The notes under the pieces were generated by a model. The model was given only the letters and a program-made list of their open reading frames with translations. It made no database searches and had not been told where the DNA came from. A DNA stretch of 64,000 nucleotides, taken from the NCBI RefSeq assembly GCF_019249295.1, contig NZ_JAESDH010000006.1, forward strand, positions 1-64,000, in the 5' to 3' direction. The position numbers and the translations under genes were made by a program. Source of the stretch: Alteromonas antoniana (GTDB lineage Bacteria > Pseudomonadota > Gammaproteobacteria > Enterobacterales > Alteromonadaceae). Numbering within the stretch: the stretch's first letter is position 1; every line of letters starts with the position of its first letter. This document shows, in pieces, positions 54,135-62,369 of this stretch.

Positions 54135-56255
54135 ATGACGAAACACAAAATTGCGGTAATTACCGGTGCAGGATCAGGGATTGGATTAGCATTGACTAAT
54201 GAATTCTTATCAAGGGATCCAAATATGCTTGTTGTTGCACTGTGTCGTGATAGCTCAGAACTAGGAGCGTTCAATGAAAAATTTGAACCCCGCCTCATCA
54301 TAGAACACGTTGATTTTAATAACGAAGCGGCAACGATTGAAATTCAAGAAACGCTTAGCCAATACGAACAGATTGATTACTTAGTGCATTGTGCAGGTAT
54401 TGTCACACCGCTTAAACCTATTCAATCAATAGGCTACAAAGAATGGCGCACGGCACAAAGAATCAACTGCGATATCCCCTTTTTGATAACACAACTGTGC
54501 CTGGATAAGTTTAAACATAGCCGCGTACTGTATTTGACAAGCGAGCAACCCGTTAGTGCAGTGAAAGGCGCATCAGCATACTGTGTGAGTAAAACGGCTT
54601 TAAATATGGTGTGTAGTTGTTTTAGACAAGAAGTTAATGAAGATGTAGCTGTTTTTGCCACCGCAGCTCCCGGAAATGTTGATACAGCGATGCAAAAAAA
54701 AATCCGGCAAGTGCCAAGCGATGTACTGCCGATGTCGGCCTTTTTAAGAGGCTTACATGAAGAGAACAAGCTACTACCGCCGCGCCTTGTTGCACAATAC
54801 CTTTGGCAATTGTTAAATCGTATAGACCCAAAGACATTTAGCAGAACAAATTGGGATTTATTGCAAAGCATTGACGAAGCGCCGCTCAACCCAATTGATA
54901 CCAATAAAACTATTTCAACGAAGCCAACTGAATCTGACTTACTGTCGTTGCGAAACAAGTTAAGCGGCAGTGTCTGGGACGTTGGAAGTACAGGCTATTC
55001 AGCGCGGCGTCATGTTTTTAATCGAGCCATTTCACATTTTCCATATGCGATAGTCGTGCCTGAGTCAGACGTCGATATCATTAATACAATTGACTATGCC
55101 AATCGCCTTAATTTACAAATATCAGTTAAAGGCGGCGGCCATGGGGTAACGGGTGCGGCCGTTATTGACGGTGGCATTGTCCTTGATATGTCTGCCTTTC
55201 AAAGTATAGAACTTTGCGCAGTTGGTCAGTCAGTAAGAGTGGGCGCGGGTGTGAAAAATCATAATTTGGATCTGTTCTTATCGAAATATAAGAAAGTGAT
55301 CCCATTAGGCACCTGCCCGGATGTCGGTGTTGTAGGAGCAACGTTAGGCGGCGGGATCGGTTTTTTGTCACGCAAACATGGGTTAAGTTGCGACAATGTC
55401 TTGGCGTTTAATCTGATCACAGCAGATGGTCAGCAAAGAGTTATAAACACTTTGGAACACTCTGATCTTTTTTGGGCACTACGCGGCAGTGGCGGCTCTC
55501 AATTTGGCGTTATCACCCACATAACATTTAGGCTGCACCCGGCTCCAGCTTATGTTCAAGGAGGTATCATTGAATGGCCAATTCAAAAGGCAAAGCCTAT
55601 TTTAAAGCAATACAGCGATGCTGTACTGCAGGGGCCGAGAACGCAATTCTTATATGCATACATCGCTCGTTCAGCGTTACAAAATGCAAAAATATCAATT
55701 ATGGGGTTTAGTGAAGACCCTGACTCCAACCTAAATAACATAGCAAAATGGGAAACGGATGCCGATATCTCTGTTACGCATAAACAATACATAGAGTGCC
55801 AGTCAAATGAATATGAACAAGGGCACGCACTTTATTGGCGCAATGGGATCATTGAAGGTGAACTTACGGAACAGTTTATTGATGCGCTTTTGCAATGCTA
55901 TCAGTCTTGCCCAGACAACGCAGCGGGCATTATGCTCGATCCGTTATGTGGCGCGATCCAGGATATCGAGACCCATGAAACCGCATTTATTCATCGCGAT
56001 GCCTCATTTGTATGTAGCATCACGGGTGTGACTCTGCCCGATCAAGACAATACCAAGGTTATAGACTGGGTTAATCAAACCTATGAACGATTATCCCCAT
56101 TTTTTAATGGCCATGCCTACCAAAATTATGACATGGGCAACGACTGTCCATTGACCAGTTATTTCGGTCACCATGTAGAGCGTTTGATTGCTTTAAAAAA
56201 GAAATACGACCCTCAACTTAGGTTTGCAGGCTCTTTGCAGCGGGATTTACAATAA
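54135..56255 (+). CDS. Fusion of a short-chain dehydrogenase and a BBE-like FAD oxidoreductase
   Basis: A 706-residue two-domain protein. Residues 1-235 form a short-chain dehydrogenase: GAGSGIG at 11-17, HCAG near 85, N111 and the Y149-x-x-x-K153 catalytic pair, so NAD(P)-dependent. After a linker (about 235-270), residues 275-706 form a PCMH/berberine-bridge type oxidoreductase: GGGHG near 336, whose His is the usual covalent FAD attachment, GTCPDVG near 394, where Cys may make a second FAD bond, and a BBE-like C-terminus (YQNYDMGNDCP ... KKKYDPQLRF). The two oxidoreductases in one chain imply sequential oxidation of the same substrate; the substrate is unknown. No signal peptide. Confidence 0.8.
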   Translation: MTKHKIAVITGAGSGIGLALTNEFLSRDPNMLVVALCRDSSELGAFNEKFEPRLIIEHVDFNNEAATIEIQETLSQYEQIDYLVHCAGIVTPLKPIQSIGYKEWRTAQRINCDIPFLITQLCLDKFKHSRVLYLTSEQPVSAVKGASAYCVSKTALNMVCSCFRQEVNEDVAVFATAAPGNVDTAMQKKIRQVPSDVLPMSAFLRGLHEENKLLPPRLVAQYLWQLLNRIDPKTFSRTNWDLLQSIDEAPLNPIDTNKTISTKPTESDLLSLRNKLSGSVWDVGSTGYSARRHVFNRAISHFPYAIVVPESDVDIINTIDYANRLNLQISVKGGGHGVTGAAVIDGGIVLDMSAFQSIELCAVGQSVRVGAGVKNHNLDLFLSKYKKVIPLGTCPDVGVVGATLGGGIGFLSRKHGLSCDNVLAFNLITADGQQRVINTLEHSDLFWALRGSGGSQFGVITHITFRLHPAPAYVQGGIIEWPIQKAKPILKQYSDAVLQGPRTQFLYAYIARSALQNAKISIMGFSEDPDSNLNNIAKWETDADISVTHKQYIECQSNEYEQGHALYWRNGIIEGELTEQFIDALLQCYQSCPDNAAGIMLDPLCGAIQDIETHETAFIHRDASFVCSITGVTLPDQDNTKVIDWVNQTYERLSPFFNGHAYQNYDMGNDCPLTSYFGHHVERLIALKKKYDPQLRFAGSLQRDLQ

Positions 56256-56330
56256 ACCGTTAAGCTGGTGTAATACTTACTCAAGCGCTATGGCGATCAA
56301 CCGTCAGTTGCAGTAATTAGGATATATACA

Positions 56331-56666
56331 GTGTTTAAATGGATGTTAGTTTTTACTCTACTTCTTCCCACCATTTGCTTTGCCGATACCGATGACTATG
56401 TTCACGCAGACTTCTATCGCGGATTAGTTGGCCTTAAAAAACAGGTTGATGAGATTAATCGAGATTTACGACTATTGGAAAATGCTACGCTTTCCAATGC
56501 AGAAGTTAATCGTCGACTTGCGCGTATTGAACAAGATATTGATGCGGTGAAAACGTTATATAATGAAGCGACACGCAATTTGGCCAACACAGTATTAACA
56601 TTAACAGCCATCCTAGCTGCCGTTATTTCTGCGGTTATTGCTTGGATGAACCCACACTATTACTGA
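56331..56666 (+). CDS. Small exported/membrane coiled-coil protein
   Basis: 111 residues: a signal-like helix (about 1-18), a charged coiled-coil stretch (LKKQVDEINRDLRLLEN, RLARIEQDIDAVKTLYNEA) and a C-terminal membrane helix (LTLTAILAAVISAVIAW). It begins with GTG at 56331 (AGGA eight bases upstream) or ATG at 56343. No known family. It could be a small periplasmic protein anchored at its C-terminus. Confidence 0.55.
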   Translation: MFKWMLVFTLLLPTICFADTDDYVHADFYRGLVGLKKQVDEINRDLRLLENATLSNAEVNRRLARIEQDIDAVKTLYNEATRNLANTVLTLTAILAAVISAVIAWMNPHYY

Positions 56667-56765
56667 TATACAAGTGCTAGAAACGCCGAGACTACTTGTA
56701 AAACAAACAACGCTCTACTTTTGTCAAAGGTCCCTTATTATCATTGTCTCATCTTCAACTTAGAC

Positions 56766-57470
56766 TCACATAACCGAATGCGAAAGCCAATACACGCTGC
56801 CTAATGTTACAAAAAACAGAGGTTGATGTAACACATACACAGCAAGACTGTGACGTCCTAAAAACGTGATTTTAGTTGATAATTTCAGTGAAGCACAGGG
56901 ATCTATACCCTTAATAAACATATGGCCAACGCCAATGCCCAGCAATACAACGCCAACCCAAGGAAATAGTGCAACATAATCGTTGGGTGATGACGGCAGC
57001 CCCAATTCCCATAAGTTAAACGGCCATTTACTTGTAACCACATTCGTTAAGAACAGTGTAATAATCCCTATCCCAATAAAACAAGCCATGACTGGATAAC
57101 GTGCGAAGGGAAGGCATAGTACACTGGCCACGGCGATAAAGTGTAAAACACCAAAAAATATCCAATGACTATTGAAAAACCAATAAGTAAATAGTGATAT
57201 AACGCATGCCCATACCACTATCCACATTATTCGCTTCGCAAAGGATTTCAAATCCACGCGTTGGTGATGAGCGAACACCAATGATGCACCCACACTTAAG
57301 AAAAAGAGTGATAAAATGACATACCGAAATTGTTTCCAGCCAGGACCATTTGGCACACTCCAATCTACCCAGCCAAAGAACCGCAAGTCATACGCGAAGT
57401 GAAAGATCACCATTAATACAATGGCGACCGTGCGCATGATGTCTAGGGTAACGTTGCGAGTGATGGGCAT
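56766..57470 (-). CDS. DUF1624 / heparan-alpha-glucosaminide N-acetyltransferase-like membrane protein
   Basis: 234 residues with about seven helices. The start RNVTLDIMRTVAIVLMVIFHFAYDLRF and the final FLGRHSLAVYVLHQPLF fit the DUF1624 (acyltransferase-3-related) family, predicted to transfer acetyl groups across membranes. The substrate is unknown. The gene may be the last of the operon beginning at the cusA gene, 11 bases after an NTF2-like gene. Confidence 0.7.
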   Translation of the reverse strand: MPITRNVTLDIMRTVAIVLMVIFHFAYDLRFFGWVDWSVPNGPGWKQFRYVILSLFFLSVGASLVFAHHQRVDLKSFAKRIMWIVVWACVISLFTYWFFNSHWIFFGVLHFIAVASVLCLPFARYPVMACFIGIGIITLFLTNVVTSKWPFNLWELGLPSSPNDYVALFPWVGVVLLGIGVGHMFIKGIDPCASLKLSTKITFLGRHSLAVYVLHQPLFFVTLGSVYWLSHSVM

Positions 57471-57481
57471 ACTGACGTCGC

Positions 57482-57967
57482 TTAATGATGCTTGTGGGGC
57501 TTTTTATCGCGGGTAGACGAATGTGAATGTATGACTTTCCATCCATTACTCGTTCGTTTAAACAAGTACGTTTGGTAGCCCTTTTTGTCAAATGTTGAGC
57601 CAGTTTTTCTTACTTCACCAGACACATTTACGGTCGTAATCGCCCATGCCATATCGTCATCAATTGTAATATCCATATCCAATATATCGATGGTGAGGCG
57701 TTTGAGTACTTCTTTCTCTGGCTCCACATGATTTTCGACGAGATCACTTAATCCTGTGTTTTGGCCGCCTGATTCAATGTATCGAGCACCTTTATGGTCG
57801 AGATAGTGTTCATAAAAAGGCCGTCCTTGGCCCGACTCCCAACCGTTTTCAATAGCAATGATAATTTCTTCAATCGTCGCTTTGTCTTCATCTGCCTGTG
57901 ATGCAAAGACGCCCAGTGTAGTTGTGCTTAACATCAGGACGAGTGAGATTCGTATAAGTAACGTCAT
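57482..57967 (-). CDS. NTF2-like periplasmic protein
   Basis: 161 residues with a signal peptide (about 1-22, ending VFAS) and an NTF2-like alpha+beta domain (ENGWESGQGRPFYEHYLDHKG ... YQTYLFKRTSNGWKVIHSHSS). The C-terminus is His/Lys-rich (RDKKPHKHH). Function unknown; operonic with the copC-copD-type genes. AGGAAA precedes the ATG. Confidence 0.6.
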   Translation of the reverse strand: MTLLIRISLVLMLSTTTLGVFASQADEDKATIEEIIIAIENGWESGQGRPFYEHYLDHKGARYIESGGQNTGLSDLVENHVEPEKEVLKRLTIDILDMDITIDDDMAWAITTVNVSGEVRKTGSTFDKKGYQTYLFKRTSNGWKVIHSHSSTRDKKPHKHH

Positions 57968-57993
57968 TTAAAGTTTTCCTATAAATTAAAGTG

Positions 57994-58473
57994 TTAATGG
58001 GACCAATGGATATGACTTATTTTCCAATGACCATTGATAAGGTTAAGTACCAGTGTTTCATTTCCTTGCTTATCAATTTGTTTACCTTTGTATGTGCCAA
58101 GGGTGTGGCTTCTGGCAATTGAGACCGCCGTATCCCCATAAACGCGAACATGATGTTCAATTGTTGTGGTTTTGACAGCCGCAGAAAATCGCATATCAGC
58201 GTGTAAATGATGTTGCCGATATTCTTCGGCACTGCGTTCTATTCGCGATCCCTCTAAAATAATGACTTCGGATGTCAATGCACTCATGACGTCATCCGCT
58301 TGGCCATTAGATAATGCTTCGTGATAAGCGAGCACACTGCGACCCGCTGCAGTATCCAAACCACTGAAGTGAGTTGCAGAGCGCTCTATTGATTTGGGTG
58401 GCTCATGGGCAAACGTACTAAATGAAAGCAGCGCAATAGATAAAACAGTCGTTAAAACGTAATTAATTTTCAT
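57994..58473 (-). CDS. NTF2-like periplasmic protein (paralogue of the 28.4-kb gene)
   Basis: 159 residues: signal peptide (about 1-22, ending TFAH) then an NTF2-like domain with VLAYHEALSNGQADDVMSAL, SAEEYRQHHLHADMRF and a C-terminal GHWKISHIHWSH, closely resembling the protein at 28438-28899. Both sit right after copD. The shared HH-x-x-x-D and terminal H-W-S motifs may be metal ligands. Confidence 0.65.
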   Translation of the reverse strand: MKINYVLTTVLSIALLSFSTFAHEPPKSIERSATHFSGLDTAAGRSVLAYHEALSNGQADDVMSALTSEVIILEGSRIERSAEEYRQHHLHADMRFSAAVKTTTIEHHVRVYGDTAVSIARSHTLGTYKGKQIDKQGNETLVLNLINGHWKISHIHWSH

Positions 58474-58485
58474 ATAAATCCAAAG

Positions 58486-59400
58486 TTAAGATTGAGGACC
58501 AAGAACAGTAGTCAAAGCAACGGTGATCAGAAAAATGCATAGTCCAATGAGCATTTCAATTTGAATCGAACGGCGCATGTCTATCGCTGCGTTACTGTGC
58601 GTTAAAAGCTTGGGCGTTAATTTTAATTTATGCCATGCGGCAAGCAGCAGGATCGCATTGACAAAGCCCAGCTTTAACAGCAGGCTTTGTCCATAGATTT
58701 GATTGAATAAATTACCTACAGAACCAACTAGCTCCCATGCTAGCAGAGTGCCGGCAAGGATCAGCAGGCTCACCAGTCCTATAGCAAGATGACCAAATTG
58801 CCGCATCAGAGTGTAAAGCGGTGTAGGCGATAGGTGTAGGCATGCTGCTGACAACGGCCAAAGAGCGCCCATCCAGCTTAGCGCGATGATCACATGCACA
58901 GCTAATGCATAACCATATGAACGTTCCAGTTGCACGGTATGCCCGGAAAGCATGAATACATATCCAACGCTCCCCCAAAGAATTATTGCACCAAGAAGAG
59001 TCACGATAAAATGAGGCGTTTTTTTGCGAGCGAGTTGCCAATAAAACAATCCACAAAGAGCAATGCCGACGATGAATATGCACAGCCGACTTATTGCAAT
59101 AGTCCCTAAAGTAGATTGTGCAACCATACGTTGCATGACCGGATCAAACATGCCTGTGAAACCCGTTTGAGACAGCGACCCCACTTGGAAAAAGAAATCC
59201 AACGTAGTCGCGAAAACACCAACTAAAGCAAACATAGCCATATACTTAATAATATGAGCTTGCAGAAGCAGACGAGCGTGAGATTGTTTTTCCAGGCTAA
59301 ATGGCACTAAAAGAAGGATAAGAAATCCGCCCAAAAGCGCCGACAGTCCTAGATAGACAGTAAGCTTGGTGGATAGGATCAATACTTCCCAAATTGCCAT
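58486..59400 (-). CDS. copD: Copper resistance membrane protein CopD (second copy)
   Basis: 304 residues with about eight helices; features of CopD are the VHVIIALSWMGALWPL stretch and the end TVALTTVLGPQS, matching the copy at 27546-28427 in layout. It follows copC by 14 bases, with GAGGAAG before the ATG. Confidence 0.85.
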   Translation of the reverse strand: MAIWEVLILSTKLTVYLGLSALLGGFLILLLVPFSLEKQSHARLLLQAHIIKYMAMFALVGVFATTLDFFFQVGSLSQTGFTGMFDPVMQRMVAQSTLGTIAISRLCIFIVGIALCGLFYWQLARKKTPHFIVTLLGAIILWGSVGYVFMLSGHTVQLERSYGYALAVHVIIALSWMGALWPLSAACLHLSPTPLYTLMRQFGHLAIGLVSLLILAGTLLAWELVGSVGNLFNQIYGQSLLLKLGFVNAILLLAAWHKLKLTPKLLTHSNAAIDMRRSIQIEMLIGLCIFLITVALTTVLGPQS

Positions 59401-59414
59401 TTTAATCTTCCTCT

Positions 59415-59816
59415 TTAATGGTCTTTGTGTTGACTATGGGCTTTTTTGTCATCTTGCATGGACTTGCTTCCGTGAACCATGAAGTCAAATGAACCGTCCA
59501 TTTTGTGCCCATCCTCACCAAGTAACATCCACTGTGCGGTATAGTTACCCGGCGATAACGTCGGTAAGTCGTAATTAAAGAAAGTGCTAGACTCCATCGA
59601 TGGAGAAAAATTAAAGTCGACAGGCTCGCCGTTTTGAGAATTTAACGTCAATTTGGCCAAACGAACTGGCTCAGTAAAAACAACGGACAATTGTGGAGGC
59701 GATGACATTAACATCGCATTGTTTTTTGGCATGGACGTTTTCAACGATGTGTGAGCATAACTGCTTGTGCTCAAGAAAAGAGCGGTCAGTAAGAACGTTG
59801 ACAATAGTGTTTTCAT
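59415..59816 (-). CDS. copC: Periplasmic copper-binding protein CopC (second copy)
   Basis: 133 residues: a signal peptide (about 1-21, ending SSYA), mature start HTSLKTSMPKNNAML, then the CopC barrel with VVFTEPVRLAKLTL and the GEDGHKM motif carrying the second His. A Lys/His tail (KKAHSQHKDH) is extra compared with the 27-kb copy. GAGG precedes the ATG. Confidence 0.88.
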   Translation of the reverse strand: MKTLLSTFLLTALFLSTSSYAHTSLKTSMPKNNAMLMSSPPQLSVVFTEPVRLAKLTLNSQNGEPVDFNFSPSMESSTFFNYDLPTLSPGNYTAQWMLLGEDGHKMDGSFDFMVHGSKSMQDDKKAHSQHKDH

Positions 59817-59834
59817 AAATAAACCTCGGTAGTT

Positions 59835-61667
59835 TTAAGTAGTAGTAAATGGTGAAAATGAATCGATTTGTATAGCATTTTCATTGACGGAGTAGCGTAA
59901 TAGTAATTGGGTTACATCGTTCATCATTGCCGGAGGACCGCAGAGGAAAAACAAACATCGATGGAGGCTACGGTGCGCAGACACAAATGCATTCAACGGC
60001 GTTTGTACGCGGCCCACCTGTCCATACCAAACAGAAGACGCGTTAGACACGATAGGTTGATAGGAGAAATTGGAATGCTGTGTTTCAACCGCTTTTAACC
60101 AGCAATGATTTGCCAATTCAACAGGGTGTTTGGCGCCATAAAAGAGGGTTATAGGCAGTGTCGAATGCAAGCCAAATATTAGTTCATCGATTAGAGCTTT
60201 TAGAGGTGCTATACCCGAGCCCCCACCGACCAACACAATTTCTCGTACACCAAGGTCATCAAGTAAGTTAAATCCCCCTCGAGGCGCAACTATATCAACC
60301 ACCGTGCCGATGCTTAAATTACCAAGGTGAAAAGAACCGATGCCAGGTCTTTGGTTGTTAGATTGTGCCGGTTGCATTTTTATATTGAATGTAAGCACGC
60401 CACTACCATCATTTCGGTTTGCAACTGAATAATGCCTGACAGTGTTTGGATGGGAAAATGTAGCTGATTCAAAACGCGGCCAATAAGGCTGATAGCGTCT
60501 CGGTAAGTCTTTCGGAAACGCTAAAGATTGACCTTCTTTAATCGTGAATTGAACAAAACTGCCAGGCTTAAAATCCAGTGGAACACTGCCTTGATATTTA
60601 AATCTTAATTCTTTGATAAAGGGTGTAATGAATGTGTTTGAGAGCAACTCGCATGATACTGTTTTGGGGTTTGGAGACTCTACAAGCTGAACGTTGCCTT
60701 TCAAATCAGTGTTTTGCTGACAAGCTAAACGATAACCGGACAACAACCTGTCTTGAGATAAGCGGTATCGTTCTGCAACTGAAATGGCAGCCGATGGATC
60801 AAGACGCACAATACATTGGCCGCATGTTCCCCCTCCCCCACATACTGACTCAATAGAAAGGGCGTTATGCTGTAGGCAATCCAGAAGTGATTCATTGTCC
60901 TTAGCAACGACGTTTTGGAGGTAACCTTGCTGATTTCGTACCACTAAGTCTTGCTTTCTATACCACCACCCAATGAATACTTGCTTATTTTTAACGAGGC
61001 TAACCAGCCACGTAATTCCTGAAATACTCAACAGCACAGTCAGTAACGCGAGAGCCTTGATCCACCAGTGATTAAATGAGCCGGTGTTCTGATAATCCAT
61101 AAAGTGCAATAGCATCAACAAGTTTGTCCATTCCCTGTTGCTATCGACGACGCCGGCTAATTCCCCTGTTGATGCTCGGACATAAATGTGTGTCGTTTCT
61201 CTGTCTGATAAACGAACATGCCAAACCGATTGTCGCTCTTTGGGTAGATGCTCTATCGGCGGATCAACACGGCGCAAATCTTGAATAGGCGAAGTTAACC
61301 GGAACTGATTGTTGACCAGATCACGGATATCGTTCGCTGTTAGTTCTATTTTATTTCCCTTTATCGCGTCTATTAACTCATACTCTCTTTCATGGGCATG
61401 TCTTGCATAGTGCGTCATAACCTTATAGGTCGGGTTTCCCAATAAGCTAAGCAGCTCAATAGAGAGCGCATTGGGTGAGCGTATAAGGACGTTCTCGACG
61501 GATATTAGGTTTTGCGTTAATACACTTCCTGCAATAGCGTCACTTGCGATTCTGGAGAGCGGTTTACTGTGCTCAGCCTGTCCGAGTAAAAAACCCGTAG
61601 CGAGCCAAACCATTAATTGTGAAAACACAATCAATGCAAGGTATTTGTGAATGATCCGCCAGAACAT
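59835..61667 (-). CDS. PepSY-type membrane domain fused to [2Fe-2S]/FAD/NAD reductase
   Basis: A 610-residue fusion. The N-terminal part (about 1-235) has PepSY-type helices with a His-containing start (MFWRIIHKYLALIVF) and FNHWWIKALALLTVLLSISG. A plant-type ferredoxin follows with CGGGGTCGQCIVRLD (about 279-293) and a later Cys, then an FAD/NAD reductase: RHYSVANRNDGSG (FAD), EIVLVGGGSGIAPLKAL (NAD) and FLCGPPAMMN. This resembles NqrF/ferric-reductase architecture; a cupric or ferric reductase function is plausible from the copper neighbours, but not shown. The next gene upstream is a smaller PepSY protein. Confidence 0.8.
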   Translation of the reverse strand: MFWRIIHKYLALIVFSQLMVWLATGFLLGQAEHSKPLSRIASDAIAGSVLTQNLISVENVLIRSPNALSIELLSLLGNPTYKVMTHYARHAHEREYELIDAIKGNKIELTANDIRDLVNNQFRLTSPIQDLRRVDPPIEHLPKERQSVWHVRLSDRETTHIYVRASTGELAGVVDSNREWTNLLMLLHFMDYQNTGSFNHWWIKALALLTVLLSISGITWLVSLVKNKQVFIGWWYRKQDLVVRNQQGYLQNVVAKDNESLLDCLQHNALSIESVCGGGGTCGQCIVRLDPSAAISVAERYRLSQDRLLSGYRLACQQNTDLKGNVQLVESPNPKTVSCELLSNTFITPFIKELRFKYQGSVPLDFKPGSFVQFTIKEGQSLAFPKDLPRRYQPYWPRFESATFSHPNTVRHYSVANRNDGSGVLTFNIKMQPAQSNNQRPGIGSFHLGNLSIGTVVDIVAPRGGFNLLDDLGVREIVLVGGGSGIAPLKALIDELIFGLHSTLPITLFYGAKHPVELANHCWLKAVETQHSNFSYQPIVSNASSVWYGQVGRVQTPLNAFVSAHRSLHRCLFFLCGPPAMMNDVTQLLLRYSVNENAIQIDSFSPFTTT

Positions 61668-61668
61668 T

Positions 61669-62367
61669 TCAGTCAGCTGCCTTTCGCGATGACGAAAAGG
61701 AATAAGGCAGCAATAGCAAGCCTGCTAATGCGGCCAACAGCCCTATGATAGTCATGCTCACTAATAGTGTATTACTAACGTCTTCACCGTCTTGGTAATC
61801 CATAATATGGAGGCGCCATAACCAATCAAATACTTGCCAAGGGGCATGTCGAATATATTCAACCGTACCTGTGTCTTGACTGACGTAAAATGTTGGCGCA
61901 AGTGCGCCTTTAAATTCAACTCGCCATAATGGACGTCCTCGTTGCCCAACCGCACTATCCTCTTCGTTTTCACCCAGCAAGGTCACATTGTCGACCTCAT
62001 ACGACCGACTTGACCTGGACATTGCGATGGCGGCGGCTTGTTTGTCTGACAACGGTTGGATGATGTCTCCAGATAAGCCGCTGATCAGGTGCGTCTTACT
62101 GGTGAGGGTTAATCGGTAAACCGGCATCTCCCCCACACTGCCCAAAACGATTGACTTAGCATCAGGGTAGCGAGCGACTATCTCATCAAAGCCAACGTTT
62201 ACCGTTGACAATGATGAAAGCGCGGGCGAGCTTTTCATGAAATGATCGCCATGAATATAGTGGATATCAAACCAGACCATGTAGAGTCCACTCACTGACC
62301 AGAGGAGCATCTGCACACCGACAATCAACAGTAGGTATCGGTGTAACCGACGAGCAAGGCGACGCAT
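61669..62367 (-). CDS. PepSY-domain membrane protein
   Basis: About 232 residues with an N-terminal helix (LHRYLLLIVGVQMLLWSVSGLYM), a periplasmic PepSY-like region and a C-terminal helix (LLVSMTIIGLLAALAGLLLLP). The ATG at 62367 is two bases from the cusA stop; a TTG at 62376 also opens the frame. It is likely a partner of the following reductase fusion. Function unknown. Confidence 0.7.
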   Translation of the reverse strand: MRRLARRLHRYLLLIVGVQMLLWSVSGLYMVWFDIHYIHGDHFMKSSPALSSLSTVNVGFDEIVARYPDAKSIVLGSVGEMPVYRLTLTSKTHLISGLSGDIIQPLSDKQAAAIAMSRSSRSYEVDNVTLLGENEEDSAVGQRGRPLWRVEFKGALAPTFYVSQDTGTVEYIRHAPWQVFDWLWRLHIMDYQDGEDVSNTLLVSMTIIGLLAALAGLLLLPYSFSSSRKAAD

Positions 62368-62369
62368 AA

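Noticed and set aside
54115..54135. GAGCGGATAATAAGAA just before the SDR fusion resembles a lac operator half
   Set aside because: Only part matches, there is no LacI-type gene here, and chance similarity is likely.
54050..54301. 83-residue minus-strand frame over the start of the SDR fusion
   Set aside because: It is antisense to the conserved NAD-binding region and has no features of its own.
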